9,144 nucleotides of DNA from Fibrobacterales bacterium (GCA_025997455.1 BNUP01000087.1:1-9144), one strand, 5' to 3'. Shown: positions 1-6,121, counted from the first letter of the stretch. Translations and numbers: made by a program. The notes: generated by a model not told the origin, from the sequence alone.

Positions 1-2
1 AA

Positions 3-275
3 TTATCACCAGAGGCAAAACTTCGCTACGATAGGGATTTAGACCGCAGACTGAATTGGGAGAGTGCAATTAGGACAAAGATTGACAAGGCGAGGAGCGA
101 TGGCGAACTTGCAGGCGAGGCTCGCGGCGAGGCACGAGGCAGGCACGAGGGTGAGACTCGTAAGGCACAAGAAATAGCCCGCAAACTCAAGGCTGAAGGC
201 GTAGCGATGAGCGTTATTATCGCGGCAACTGGACTTTCTGCCGAGGAAATTGAAAAAGTTGAAAGAGTAAAGTGA
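3..275 (+). CDS. Rpn family recombination-promoting nuclease / putative transposase, C-terminal end (5' truncated by window)
   Basis: The frame is open from the left edge to a TGA at 273-275, giving about 90 residues. The visible part begins LSPEAKLRYDRDLDRRLNWE, followed by a charged stretch with degenerate G-E-A-R-G repeats. A short helical end follows (QEIARKLKAEGV, then IIAATGLSAEEIEKVERVK). This tail, with a 'YDRxLDxRLNWESAIRTA' helix, a Gly/Glu/Arg repeat and an 'IAxxTGLSxEEIEKL' end, is typical of PD-(D/E)XK-type transposase/Rpn proteins. In that family the catalytic nuclease domain is N-terminal and lies outside this window. Rpn proteins are known to nick DNA and promote RecA-independent recombination. 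Whether this copy is intact cannot be judged. Its last codons (from about 257) already belong to the heptamer array that fills the downstream spacer. Confidence 0.75.
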   Translation, partial: LSPEAKLRYDRDLDRRLNWESAIRTKIDKARSDGELAGEARGEARGRHEGETRKAQEIARKLKAEGVAMSVIIAATGLSAEEIEKVERVK

Positions 276-333
276 AAAGAGTAGAGAATAATAACTTTCA
301 ACTTTACACTTTACACTTTTCTCTTTACACTTT
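257..333. repeat. Heptamer tandem array A (11 units, 77 bp), strand-symmetric
   Basis: The stretch reads in unbroken 7-base phase: AGTTGAA, AGAGTAA, AGTGAAA, AGAGTAG, AGAATAA, then TAACTTT, CAACTTT, ACACTTT, ACACTTT, TCTCTTT, ACACTTT. The first five units are purine-rich and the last six are roughly their reverse complements, so the array is itself an inverted repeat. Bases 258-279 match the reverse complement of 316-337 at 20 of 22 positions. The array starts inside the 3' end of the Rpn gene and contains its stop codon. A perfect 23-base inverted copy of 276-298 lies at 3603-3625. The function is unknown. It could act as a weak bidirectional transcription-end structure or be a slippage-prone repeat. 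Confidence 0.8.
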
Positions 334-358
334 CAACTCCTGCACTGCCGAGTTCTCC

Positions 359-386
359 ACACCCTACACGCTACACCCCACACCCC
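359..386. repeat. C-rich heptamer array (ACACCCY x4) just upstream of epmA
   Basis: Four contiguous heptamers, ACACCCT, ACACGCT, ACACCCC and ACACCCC, end 19 bases before the epmA start. Between this array and array A lies a short unique stretch (about 340-358, CTGCACTGCCGAGTTCTCC). The same C-rich heptamers occur upstream of the aminotransferase start on the other strand (3498-3551). The remaining bases before epmA are pyrimidine-rich and show no Shine-Dalgarno sequence. No clear promoter was recognised in this spacer. Confidence 0.75.
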
Positions 387-405
387 ACTTTTCTACCTTC
401 CCCTA

Positions 406-1278
406 ATGACACCGGAGAATTGGCGAAGGCGGCAAGACTTGCATTACAGAGTTCGTGATTTTTTTCAGAAACGCGGGCTTTTGGAAGTTGATGTTCCCGT
501 AATGTCAATGGCAGGCGGCACAGACCCCCAAATAGATTACCATGAAGTTTCTTCAGAGCCTACTAACGAGAAATATTTAGCAACCAGTCCCGAATTTTTT
601 TTGAAACGGCTTTTGGCAAACGGTTTCGGTGATATTTTTTCATTAACGCACGCGTTTAGAAAAGGTGAAAGCGGTGAGCGACACAACAGCGAATTTAACA
701 TAGCGGAATGGTATCGCATCGGCTTTTCTGCAGAAGATATGCAAAAGGAAATTGTAGATTTGGTAAATTGCATAACGGGTTTTAATTTGCCTCTTAAACG
801 AACTACTTGGAAAAATGCATTTGAAAATGTTCCATTAGACAAACTTAAACTTGAGCACTCAAATTGGACTTCCGAAGAAATTGAGGATTACGCCCTCACA
901 ACAATTATAGAACCTACTTTGGGAAAAGGATGTGCGGAATTTTTAATTGACTATCCGCCCGAAAGAGCGGCACTCTCAAAGATAAAAAACGGTATTGCGT
1001 GTAGGTTTGAATTGTATATAAACGGAGTGGAACTCTGCAACGGTTATGAGGAATTGACAAATTATGAGGAACAAAAAAAACGATTTTTTGAGGATTGCGA
1101 AAAACGAAAATTAACGGGTAAACCCGTTCCTAAAATCGATGAAAATTTTTTATCAGCGGTTAAAAAAGGAATACCCGAATGTTGCGGGGTTGCGCTCGGA
1201 TTAGACCGTCTCTATATGCTTGCACTCGATAAAAAAAACATAGAAGAAATTTTGCTATTTTCAGATAACGATGCTTGA
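406..1278 (+). CDS. epmA: EF-P--(R)-beta-lysine ligase EpmA (PoxA/GenX/YjeA)
   Basis: The 290-residue protein is a class II lysyl-tRNA synthetase-like catalytic domain without an N-terminal anticodon-binding domain, which is the hallmark of EpmA. In this family the enzyme activates (R)-beta-lysine with ATP and attaches it to a conserved lysine of elongation factor P in the cytoplasm. Visible motifs are LATSPEFFLKRLL (58-70), class II motif 2 with FRKGESGERHNSEFNIAEWY (84-103), FELYINGVELCNGYEEL (201-217) and motif 3 GVALGLDRL (261-269). E. coli EpmA is about 325 residues; this one has a shorter N-terminus, but alignment of the first helix (RDFFQKRGLLEV) supports the ATG at 406. No Shine-Dalgarno precedes it. 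The last 8 bases overlap epmB, so the two genes form a translationally coupled pair. Confidence 0.93.
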   Translation: MTPENWRRRQDLHYRVRDFFQKRGLLEVDVPVMSMAGGTDPQIDYHEVSSEPTNEKYLATSPEFFLKRLLANGFGDIFSLTHAFRKGESGERHNSEFNIAEWYRIGFSAEDMQKEIVDLVNCITGFNLPLKRTTWKNAFENVPLDKLKLEHSNWTSEEIEDYALTTIIEPTLGKGCAEFLIDYPPERAALSKIKNGIACRFELYINGVELCNGYEELTNYEEQKKRFFEDCEKRKLTGKPVPKIDENFLSAVKKGIPECCGVALGLDRLYMLALDKKNIEEILLFSDNDA

Positions 1279-2110
1279 ATTATTCACTCCGCATTTCGCC
1301 TCAAAATTTATAGAGGAGAATCCTTGCCCTTTGCGAACGCAAGTGGAATACTCGCCAAAAGAGTATATTCACATAAAAGGTTTTTCCGCAGATCCGGTGG
1401 GCGACAATAAAGCAAAAATTGCAGACGGAATTTTGCACAAATACAAAGGGCGAATTTTGGTTTTGGTAACAGATGCTTGTGCATTGCACTGCCGATTTTG
1501 CTTTCGCAGAAATCAAAAAAATGCGCCGATTAAAAATTTGCCTCAAAAACTAAGTGGTGTATTGGCGAACGACCCAAATATAAAAGAGGTAATTTTAAGC
1601 GGCGGCGACCCTCTTATGCTAAGCGATAATGAACTGCAAAACTTTTTTGATGTAATTCCCGCACACATAAATATACGGATACATTCAAGAATGCCAATTG
1701 CAAAACCCGAAAGATTTACTCCGCAACTTTTGCAAATGCTAAAAATTTTAGGACATCGCCTGATTTTTGTTCTGCATTGTAATCACCCGAATGAACTCGA
1801 TGAAAAGTCGAAAAGAATTTTTAACTTTTTAAGCAAAAATAAAATCACGGTCTTAAATCAAAGCGTTTTACTTAATGGCGTAAATGACAACGCTCAAACT
1901 CTTGCCGAACTCTCGCAAAAATTATTCTCTCAATTTGTTATGCCCTATTATCTTCATCAGTTAGACCGAGCACAAGGCACTGCACATTTTGAAGTGCCTC
2001 TTTTAACGGCAACAAAAATTTTTAAAAAATTAAAAGAACTTCTTCCCGGATACTTAGTTCCGAAATTCGTTAAGGAAGTCGCAGGAAAAAAAAGCAAAGT
2101 GTGGCTTTGA
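1271..2110 (+). CDS. epmB: EF-P beta-lysylation protein EpmB, radical SAM lysine 2,3-aminomutase family
   Basis: The 279-residue protein belongs to the lysine 2,3-aminomutase family. It carries the radical-SAM cluster motif C70-x3-C74-x2-C77 (CALHCRFC), an SGGDPLML segment (110-117), the HSRMP strand (138-142), VLNQSVLLNGVND (194-206) and YLHQLDRAQGTAHFEVP (227-243). The likely PLP-binding lysine is K265 in GYLVPKF. EpmB converts (S)-alpha-lysine to (R)-beta-lysine, the substrate of EpmA, using S-adenosylmethionine and PLP. It ends soon after the PLP lysine and lacks the C-terminal extension of clostridial-type aminomutases. That length, and its neighbour epmA, favour EpmB over a catabolic lysine aminomutase. 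E. coli EpmB is longer (about 342 residues), mainly at the N-terminus. ATGCTTGA at 1271-1278 serves as start here and stop of epmA. Confidence 0.92.
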   Translation: MLELFTPHFASKFIEENPCPLRTQVEYSPKEYIHIKGFSADPVGDNKAKIADGILHKYKGRILVLVTDACALHCRFCFRRNQKNAPIKNLPQKLSGVLANDPNIKEVILSGGDPLMLSDNELQNFFDVIPAHINIRIHSRMPIAKPERFTPQLLQMLKILGHRLIFVLHCNHPNELDEKSKRIFNFLSKNKITVLNQSVLLNGVNDNAQTLAELSQKLFSQFVMPYYLHQLDRAQGTAHFEVPLLTATKIFKKLKELLPGYLVPKFVKEVAGKKSKVWL

Positions 2111-2112
2111 GT

Positions 2113-3486
2113 TTAACCTTTTAATGCAGTTATCGCTTTGTTCAACCTTGCAAATAACACTTCCAACTTGTCAATTGCCACAGAAGAAAATGCAATTCTT
2201 ATTAAGCCCGAAAGCACAATAACGCCAACGCCGTTTTTCAAACACTCCTGCCGCACCGCCTCAGGCTCAACGCCCAAAACTTTAACGCACATAAAATATC
2301 CGCTGTTAAACGGCATTGCCTCAAAATTTTTTGAATATTCGGGATGCGATTTCAAAATCTCTTTTATCTTTTCGTATCGTTTCCTAAGAGTGTTAAATTT
2401 CTCCTGTTTTTCGTTCTCATAACTTTCGCTGTTATATGCGGCGAATAAAATTTCCTGCGAAAGTGACGGTGCATTTGAAATAGTTGCACGCACTGTTCCT
2501 GCGGCTTTATCGGTTAAGGCTTTTAATTGTTTGTCGCTTGCACCTTTAAATGCAAATGTGATAAACCCAACCCTGAAACCCCAAACGAAGTCCTCTTTTG
2601 TGGGACCGTCTAATTTTACGGCGAGTAAATTTTCGTGCAAATTTGCGATTTTTCCAAACAGAGATTCCGTGAAAATACCTTTTTCATAAACCAATCCAAA
2701 GTAGGCATCATCGAGCAGAACCACCAAATCCAAGCCGTTTTCCGCACCGCTTTTTAATATGCTCACAATTTCGTCTGCCTCTTTTTCGGTTATTGTGTAG
2801 CCTGTAGGGTTGTTGGGAAAATTCAAAAGTATAATAACTTTTTTTGCATTTTGGTTAATTTTTGCAACTGCAATTTTTTCCGCCAATGCATTTTTCAAAG
2901 ATTCCGTATCGAAGTTTCCGTTTTTGAAAGTGTTAAATAATTCAATTTTTGCACCGAAACTTTCGGCGAAAATTAAATCGTAATTATCCCAATATAAATC
3001 CGAAATTAAAACCGTGTCGCCCTCATTCACAAAAAGCGATGCCGATACCGAAAGCGCGTGTGTGAGAGCTGCGGTAACCACAGGCTCGCTAAATTTCACG
3101 GTTGTGCCTTCGTTCGTGTTGCCGCTGAGCGAAGGATTTTTTGAGAGCATCTTCTCTGCCCATTTTCTTCTTAACTGTAATTTCCCAAAACTCGGCTGGT
3201 AAAGGAATGAACTTTGCAATTCTTTTTCCGGCAATGCAATTGTTTTTTGAACGGAAGAAAGCACAAGCGGCGTTCCGTCATTTTCAAACGCCGTTCCTAT
3301 AGTGGCATTTATTTCGGCACTTTTTGCCTCCGCACTTTGCCCAAGAATCCCTTTATGCGGAAAGTAAATTTTTTTCCCCCGCTCCGAAAGCACACGAAAC
3401 GCAACCGACTCGTTCAAGTCCTCATTGAGCACTTTTGCCAAATTTGAAATATTGTTTTTCACGGAGAGGGAATGTAGAAAAATCAC
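2113..3486 (-). CDS. Class I/II-fold PLP-dependent aminotransferase, specificity unknown
   Basis: The protein (457 residues from this start) has the fold type I aminotransferase (PF00155) signature set. NFPNNPTGYT (222-231) carries the pyridoxal-ring Asn226. LLDDAYFGLVY (257-267) carries Asp260 and Tyr262. GPTKEDFVWGFRVGF (294-308) carries the Schiff-base lysine K297, and RIAFSS (430-435) the carboxylate-binding arginine. The N-terminal part (SERGKKIYFPHKG, then INATIGTAFENDG) is characteristic of a bacterial subgroup usually left as generic aminotransferase; the amino-acid substrate cannot be told from sequence. The start at 3486 is GTG with no Shine-Dalgarno. A second GTG at residue 9 (VKNNISNLAKVLNE) is an equally plausible start. 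It converges on epmB with 2 nt between stop codons and no visible terminator. Confidence 0.88.
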   Translation of the reverse strand: MIFLHSLSVKNNISNLAKVLNEDLNESVAFRVLSERGKKIYFPHKGILGQSAEAKSAEINATIGTAFENDGTPLVLSSVQKTIALPEKELQSSFLYQPSFGKLQLRRKWAEKMLSKNPSLSGNTNEGTTVKFSEPVVTAALTHALSVSASLFVNEGDTVLISDLYWDNYDLIFAESFGAKIELFNTFKNGNFDTESLKNALAEKIAVAKINQNAKKVIILLNFPNNPTGYTITEKEADEIVSILKSGAENGLDLVVLLDDAYFGLVYEKGIFTESLFGKIANLHENLLAVKLDGPTKEDFVWGFRVGFITFAFKGASDKQLKALTDKAAGTVRATISNAPSLSQEILFAAYNSESYENEKQEKFNTLRKRYEKIKEILKSHPEYSKNFEAMPFNSGYFMCVKVLGVEPEAVRQECLKNGVGVIVLSGLIRIAFSSVAIDKLEVLFARLNKAITALKG

Positions 3487-3497
3487 GCAGCAGTGCA

Positions 3498-3553
3498 GGG
3501 GTGTAGGGTGGGGTATAGGGTGTGGCGTGTAGGGTGTGGGGTGTGGGGAAGGG
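3498..3553 (+). repeat. G-rich heptamer array with G-quadruplex potential, upstream of the aminotransferase
   Basis: On the plus strand, seven-base units GGGGTGT, AGGGTGG, AGGGTGT, GGCGTGT, AGGGTGT, GGGGTGT and GGGGAAG run in phase apart from a 5-base interruption near 3512-3516. Two segments fit the canonical four-G-run pattern. In 3498-3520, runs of 4, 3, 4 and 3 G are separated by loops of 4, 1 and 4. In 3532-3553, runs of 3, 4, 4 and 3 G are separated by loops of 3, 3 and 2. The G strand is the template strand for the aminotransferase gene. Its complement (ACACCCY units) matches the array in front of epmA. Further G runs occur at 3561-3564 and 3568-3570. Confidence 0.75.
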
Positions 3554-3574
3554 AATTGTAGGGGCGTGGGTAAT

Positions 3575-3651
3575 AGAGTGTAAAGTTGAAAGTTAAAAGT
3601 GTAAAGTTATTATTCTCTACTCTTTACTCTCTACTCTTTACTCTTTACTCT
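3575..3651. repeat. Heptamer tandem array B (11 units, 77 bp), inverted counterpart of array A
   Basis: On the plus strand the units are AGAGTGT, AAAGTTG, AAAGTTA, AAAGTGT, AAAGTTA, TTATTCT, CTACTCT, TTACTCT, CTACTCT, TTACTCT, TTACTCT. They run in continuous 7-base phase. Bases 3603-3625 are the perfect reverse complement of 276-298, so arrays A and B are related and lie in opposite orientation about 3.3 kb apart. The AGAGTAR unit is expanded to five copies here but is barely repeated in array A, which points to copy-number change by slippage. The array is downstream of pilB and upstream of the aminotransferase, both on the minus strand. Confidence 0.8.
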
Positions 3652-3678
3652 TTTCACTTTTTTGGTGCGTTCTATCCA

Positions 3679-3714
3679 CACCGCGTTCCCTTGTTAATGG
3701 AAAACTCGGCGGTG
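3679..3714 (-). terminator. Possible 3'-end hairpin after pilB
   Basis: Read on the minus strand, the arm CACCGC begins about 15 nt after the pilB stop and pairs with GCGGTG about 24 nt further on. Inside it, GTTTTCC and GGGAAC can form a second short stem closed by an AT-rich loop. No U-tract follows directly, so this is not a classical intrinsic terminator. It could protect the 3' end or be incidental. Part of the left arm (TGCACCGCCGAGTTTTCC) resembles the unique stretch TGCACTGCCGAGTTCTCC in the epmA spacer (about 341-358), so it belongs to the shared spacer design. Confidence 0.25.
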
Positions 3715-3729
3715 CAGGGTGGGGTATAA

Positions 3730-5649
3730 TCAATCCATCACATTGCGGTCTTCGTCTTTTTCGGACGAACTCAACACCTGCTCCAAAGTGGTAATACCCG
3801 CAAGAGCCTTATCCATACCGTCCATTCTAAGCGTGCTCATACCTTGTGCAAGGCACACCTTTTTAATCTCATCGCCGGAGGCGCGTTTCAAAATCAAGTT
3901 GCGGACTTTTTCACTCGGCACAAGAAATTCATAAATGCCGGTTCTGCCCTTATATCCCGTGGTATCGCATTTTTGGCAACCCCTGCCTTTGTAAAAAACC
4001 TTATCCTCAATGTTGAGTTCCTTTCTCAATTCGGGGCTAATGGTGTTATCTACTTCCTTGCAATGAACGCAAATTTTACGCACAAGTCGTTGCGCCAAAA
4101 CTCCCTTAATAGCAGTAGATACCAAAAACGGTTCCAAACCCATTTCCAAAAGACGGGGGAATGCACCCGCCGCATCGTTGGTGTGGAGCGTGCTAAAAAC
4201 CAAATGACCCGTTAATGCACTTTCAATTGCCATAGATGCAGTTTCTTTATCGCGCATTTCACCAATCATTATAACATCGGGATCTTGGCGGAGAATTGCC
4301 CTAATGCCCGCCGCAAAAGAAAAGCCCGCCGCGTTATTGATTTGTCCCTGATTCACGCCCTCAATGTTCATTTCAACAGGGTCTTCCATTGTTGTAATGT
4401 TGAGCGTATTATCTAAAATTCTGCGAATGCCCGCATAAAGCGTTGTAGATTTACCCGAACCCGTAGGACCCGTCACCAACAAAATTCCGTTTGGCAAATG
4501 AATAGTATAATCGAGTTCTCTAAACACGGGAGCGCGGAATCCCATTTGGTCTAAGTCAATTTGACCAGAATTCGGGTCGAGAATACGCATAACAATTTTT
4601 TCTACCGTTCCTCTTTTGCGCAAACTCACGGGGAAAGAACTAACGCGCAAATCTACCTCTTTTCCGCGAGCGCGCACGGTAAATCTGCCGTCCAAAGGCT
4701 TGCGCTTTTCCGCAATATCCATTCGGGAAAGCAATTTTACGCGAGATAAAATTTGCGGCATCAACCGTCCGGGAATGGGCGGCATAACCATTAAATCGCC
4801 GTCTATACGAATGCGCAGTTTAAGAAAAGTTTCCTGAGGTTCAAGATGAATATCACTCGCCTTGCGGGCAATGGCATCTTGAATAATTGAATTTACCAAT
4901 TTAACAACCTGCTGACCTTCTTCATCTGAGAGTTGCTCCTCTTGCGCCGCCGCCTCTTCCTCTTTATTTATTGTTTGCAGGTCTTCGTCTTCGTTTAACT
5001 TTGCGAGTGCAACCATTGCCTCGCCGCTCGATGAACCCGCATAAACTCGATTGATGGTGTCTATAATATCCTTTTCGTTTGCCATCACGGGGTCAATTTC
5101 CATTTGCACCTTAAACCTAATATGGTCAAGCGTGCGTTGGTTCGACGGGTCGTGCATAACGAGTTTTAGGACTTTTCCTTTAACTTCAAGCGGAACAACT
5201 TTGTAAGAACGACAAAATTCTTCTGTTAAAAGTTGCAGAATTTCACCCGGAATAAACACTTCACTCAAATTTATAGTTGGGATTTCCAACTGCGCCGAAA
5301 GAATTTCAATTAACCTTTCTTCCGTCATAAAGCCGAGTTGCATTAGCATTTTGCCGAGCCTCAAACCCGTTTTTTTCTGCTCTTCAAGTGCCTTGTCCCG
5401 CTGTTCCACGGTAATGTAATCTTTTTCAACGAGCAATTCGCCAATTCTTTTGTGCTCACTCGTCTGCAACTGTTCGCCGAGAACACCGGTCATCTGTTCT
5501 TCGCTTACAAAGCCGAGTCGAGTTAAAATTTTGCTTAAATGCAAACCGGTGCGTTTCTGTTCGCCAACGGCGTGCGCCAACTGGTCTTCGTCAATGAGAC
5601 CTTTTTGAATGAACAGTTGTCCGATTTGCAGTTTGCTGTTATTTGGCAT
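3730..5649 (-). CDS. pilB: Type IV pilus / type II secretion assembly ATPase, PilB/GspE family, with duplicated MshEN-type N-domain
   Basis: This 639-residue cytoplasmic hexameric-type ATPase has Walker A GPTGSGKST (394-402) and an Asp box ITTMEDPVE (418-426). The Walker B region is RQDPDVIMIGEMRD (454-467) and the His box LTGHLVFSTLHTND (479-492). Two CxxC pairs, C527/C530 and C558/C561, make the zinc-binding tetracysteine of extension-type PilB/GspE ATPases; PilT retraction ATPases lack it. Residues 8-120 hold four related 24-residue helical motifs (8-31, 37-60, 68-91, 97-120). These form two tandem units of the MshEN type, which in other proteins binds cyclic di-GMP. An acidic linker (218-244) joins this to the N2/CTE core. 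The ATG overlaps the DUF2442 gene by 11 nt. Without partner genes, pilus and secretion roles cannot be separated. Confidence 0.9.
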   Translation of the reverse strand: MPNNSKLQIGQLFIQKGLIDEDQLAHAVGEQKRTGLHLSKILTRLGFVSEEQMTGVLGEQLQTSEHKRIGELLVEKDYITVEQRDKALEEQKKTGLRLGKMLMQLGFMTEERLIEILSAQLEIPTINLSEVFIPGEILQLLTEEFCRSYKVVPLEVKGKVLKLVMHDPSNQRTLDHIRFKVQMEIDPVMANEKDIIDTINRVYAGSSSGEAMVALAKLNEDEDLQTINKEEEAAAQEEQLSDEEGQQVVKLVNSIIQDAIARKASDIHLEPQETFLKLRIRIDGDLMVMPPIPGRLMPQILSRVKLLSRMDIAEKRKPLDGRFTVRARGKEVDLRVSSFPVSLRKRGTVEKIVMRILDPNSGQIDLDQMGFRAPVFRELDYTIHLPNGILLVTGPTGSGKSTTLYAGIRRILDNTLNITTMEDPVEMNIEGVNQGQINNAAGFSFAAGIRAILRQDPDVIMIGEMRDKETASMAIESALTGHLVFSTLHTNDAAGAFPRLLEMGLEPFLVSTAIKGVLAQRLVRKICVHCKEVDNTISPELRKELNIEDKVFYKGRGCQKCDTTGYKGRTGIYEFLVPSEKVRNLILKRASGDEIKKVCLAQGMSTLRMDGMDKALAGITTLEQVLSSSEKDEDRNVMD

Positions 5650-5881
5650 AAGAAACCATATCCATCGATTTTCTCAAAAAACCATCAAAACCTAAGTCTT
5701 CATCTAATTTTTCCCAGCGAATTCCAAAAGCGTTCACTTCATAATGGAATAAGTCCGTTTTTTCTGCAGATGCCAATCGTGGATAATTTGAAAAATACTC
5801 GCAGGCAGTTCTGCCGTCTGCCGTTTGAATATGTGCTGCATCATCGGTTAGCCAAACGCGCACAATATTATCTATTGTCAT
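5639..5881 (-). CDS. DUF2442 domain protein
   Basis: The 80-residue protein begins MTIDNIVRVWLTDDAAHIQT and continues with ADGRTACEYFSNYPRLASA and FGIRWEKLDEDLGFDGFL. This matches the DUF2442 family, which is small, beta-rich and has the conserved 'W..LDEDLSFDGFL' end. I chose the ATG at 5881 rather than an upstream ATG at 5908. It has a GGAG Shine-Dalgarno at a 7-nt spacing, starts 2 nt after the DUF4160 stop, and begins where the family does. DUF2442 genes are very often paired with DUF4160, as here, and the pair has been suggested to be toxin-antitoxin-like, without established activity. The last 11 bases overlap the pilB start, so pilB translation is probably coupled to this gene. Confidence 0.85.
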   Translation of the reverse strand: MTIDNIVRVWLTDDAAHIQTADGRTACEYFSNYPRLASAEKTDLFHYEVNAFGIRWEKLDEDLGFDGFLRKSMDMVSYAK

Positions 5882-5883
5882 TC

Positions 5884-6120
5884 TTAATCTCCAAAAAAGG
5901 CATTCCATCTTTCTAAAAAATATAAATTATTCTTCAATACAATTTTCTTCACATCCTTCAAATCTGAAACTGTCATACCTTTATTTTCTATCAATTCTAC
6001 CGCATTTCCGAGCGAAAACTTTACTGCTCCGCTTTTCCCTATTATATGAATATGTGGTGGAGAATGATCATTAGATTGAAAATAAAACCTAAAACCATTC
6101 TCAATTAGTAAAGTGGGCAC
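5884..6120 (-). CDS. DUF4160 domain protein
   Basis: The 78-residue protein contains GFRFYFQSNDHSPPHIHI (9-26) and ends LERWNAFFGD. The PPHIH motif and the C-terminal E+WN.FFG are diagnostic of DUF4160. The start is a GTG at 6120, 1 nt after the lipoprotein stop, with GGAAGG 9 nt upstream. The DUF2442 gene starts 2 nt after its stop. The two invariant histidines of the PPHIH motif could be catalytic or metal-binding, but no biochemical role is known to me. The pair is typical of accessory regions. Which partner, if either, is toxic cannot be told from sequence. Confidence 0.85.
   Translation of the reverse strand: MPTLLIENGFRFYFQSNDHSPPHIHIIGKSGAVKFSLGNAVELIENKGMTVSDLKDVKKIVLKNNLYFLERWNAFFGD
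5889..5892 (-). promoter_or_regulatory. Shine-Dalgarno for the DUF2442 gene
   Basis: GGAG on the minus strand sits 7 nt before the ATG at 5881 and lies within the last codons of the DUF4160 gene (GGAGATTAAGAATG). It decides the start of the DUF2442 gene against the upstream ATG at 5908. Confidence 0.7.
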
Positions 6121-6121
6121 A

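Noticed and set aside
26..301. Minus-strand reading frame opposite the Rpn gene
   Set aside because: It is a low-complexity Ser/Ala/Leu-rich translation antisense to a recognisable gene, with no family resemblance.
257..386. CRISPR array
   Set aside because: The units are 7 bp, in direct contact and without unique spacers, and there are no cas genes; this is a simple tandem repeat.
406..1278. Lysyl-tRNA synthetase
   Set aside because: There is no N-terminal OB-fold anticodon-binding domain, the length fits EpmA, and the partner epmB is adjacent.
1271..2110. Catabolic lysine 2,3-aminomutase
   Set aside because: It is too short, lacks the C-terminal extension, and overlaps epmA.
5882..5908. 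Earlier start of the DUF2442 gene at 5908
   Set aside because: It would overlap the DUF4160 gene by 25 nt and add residues outside the family. The ATG at 5881 has a GGAG at good spacing.
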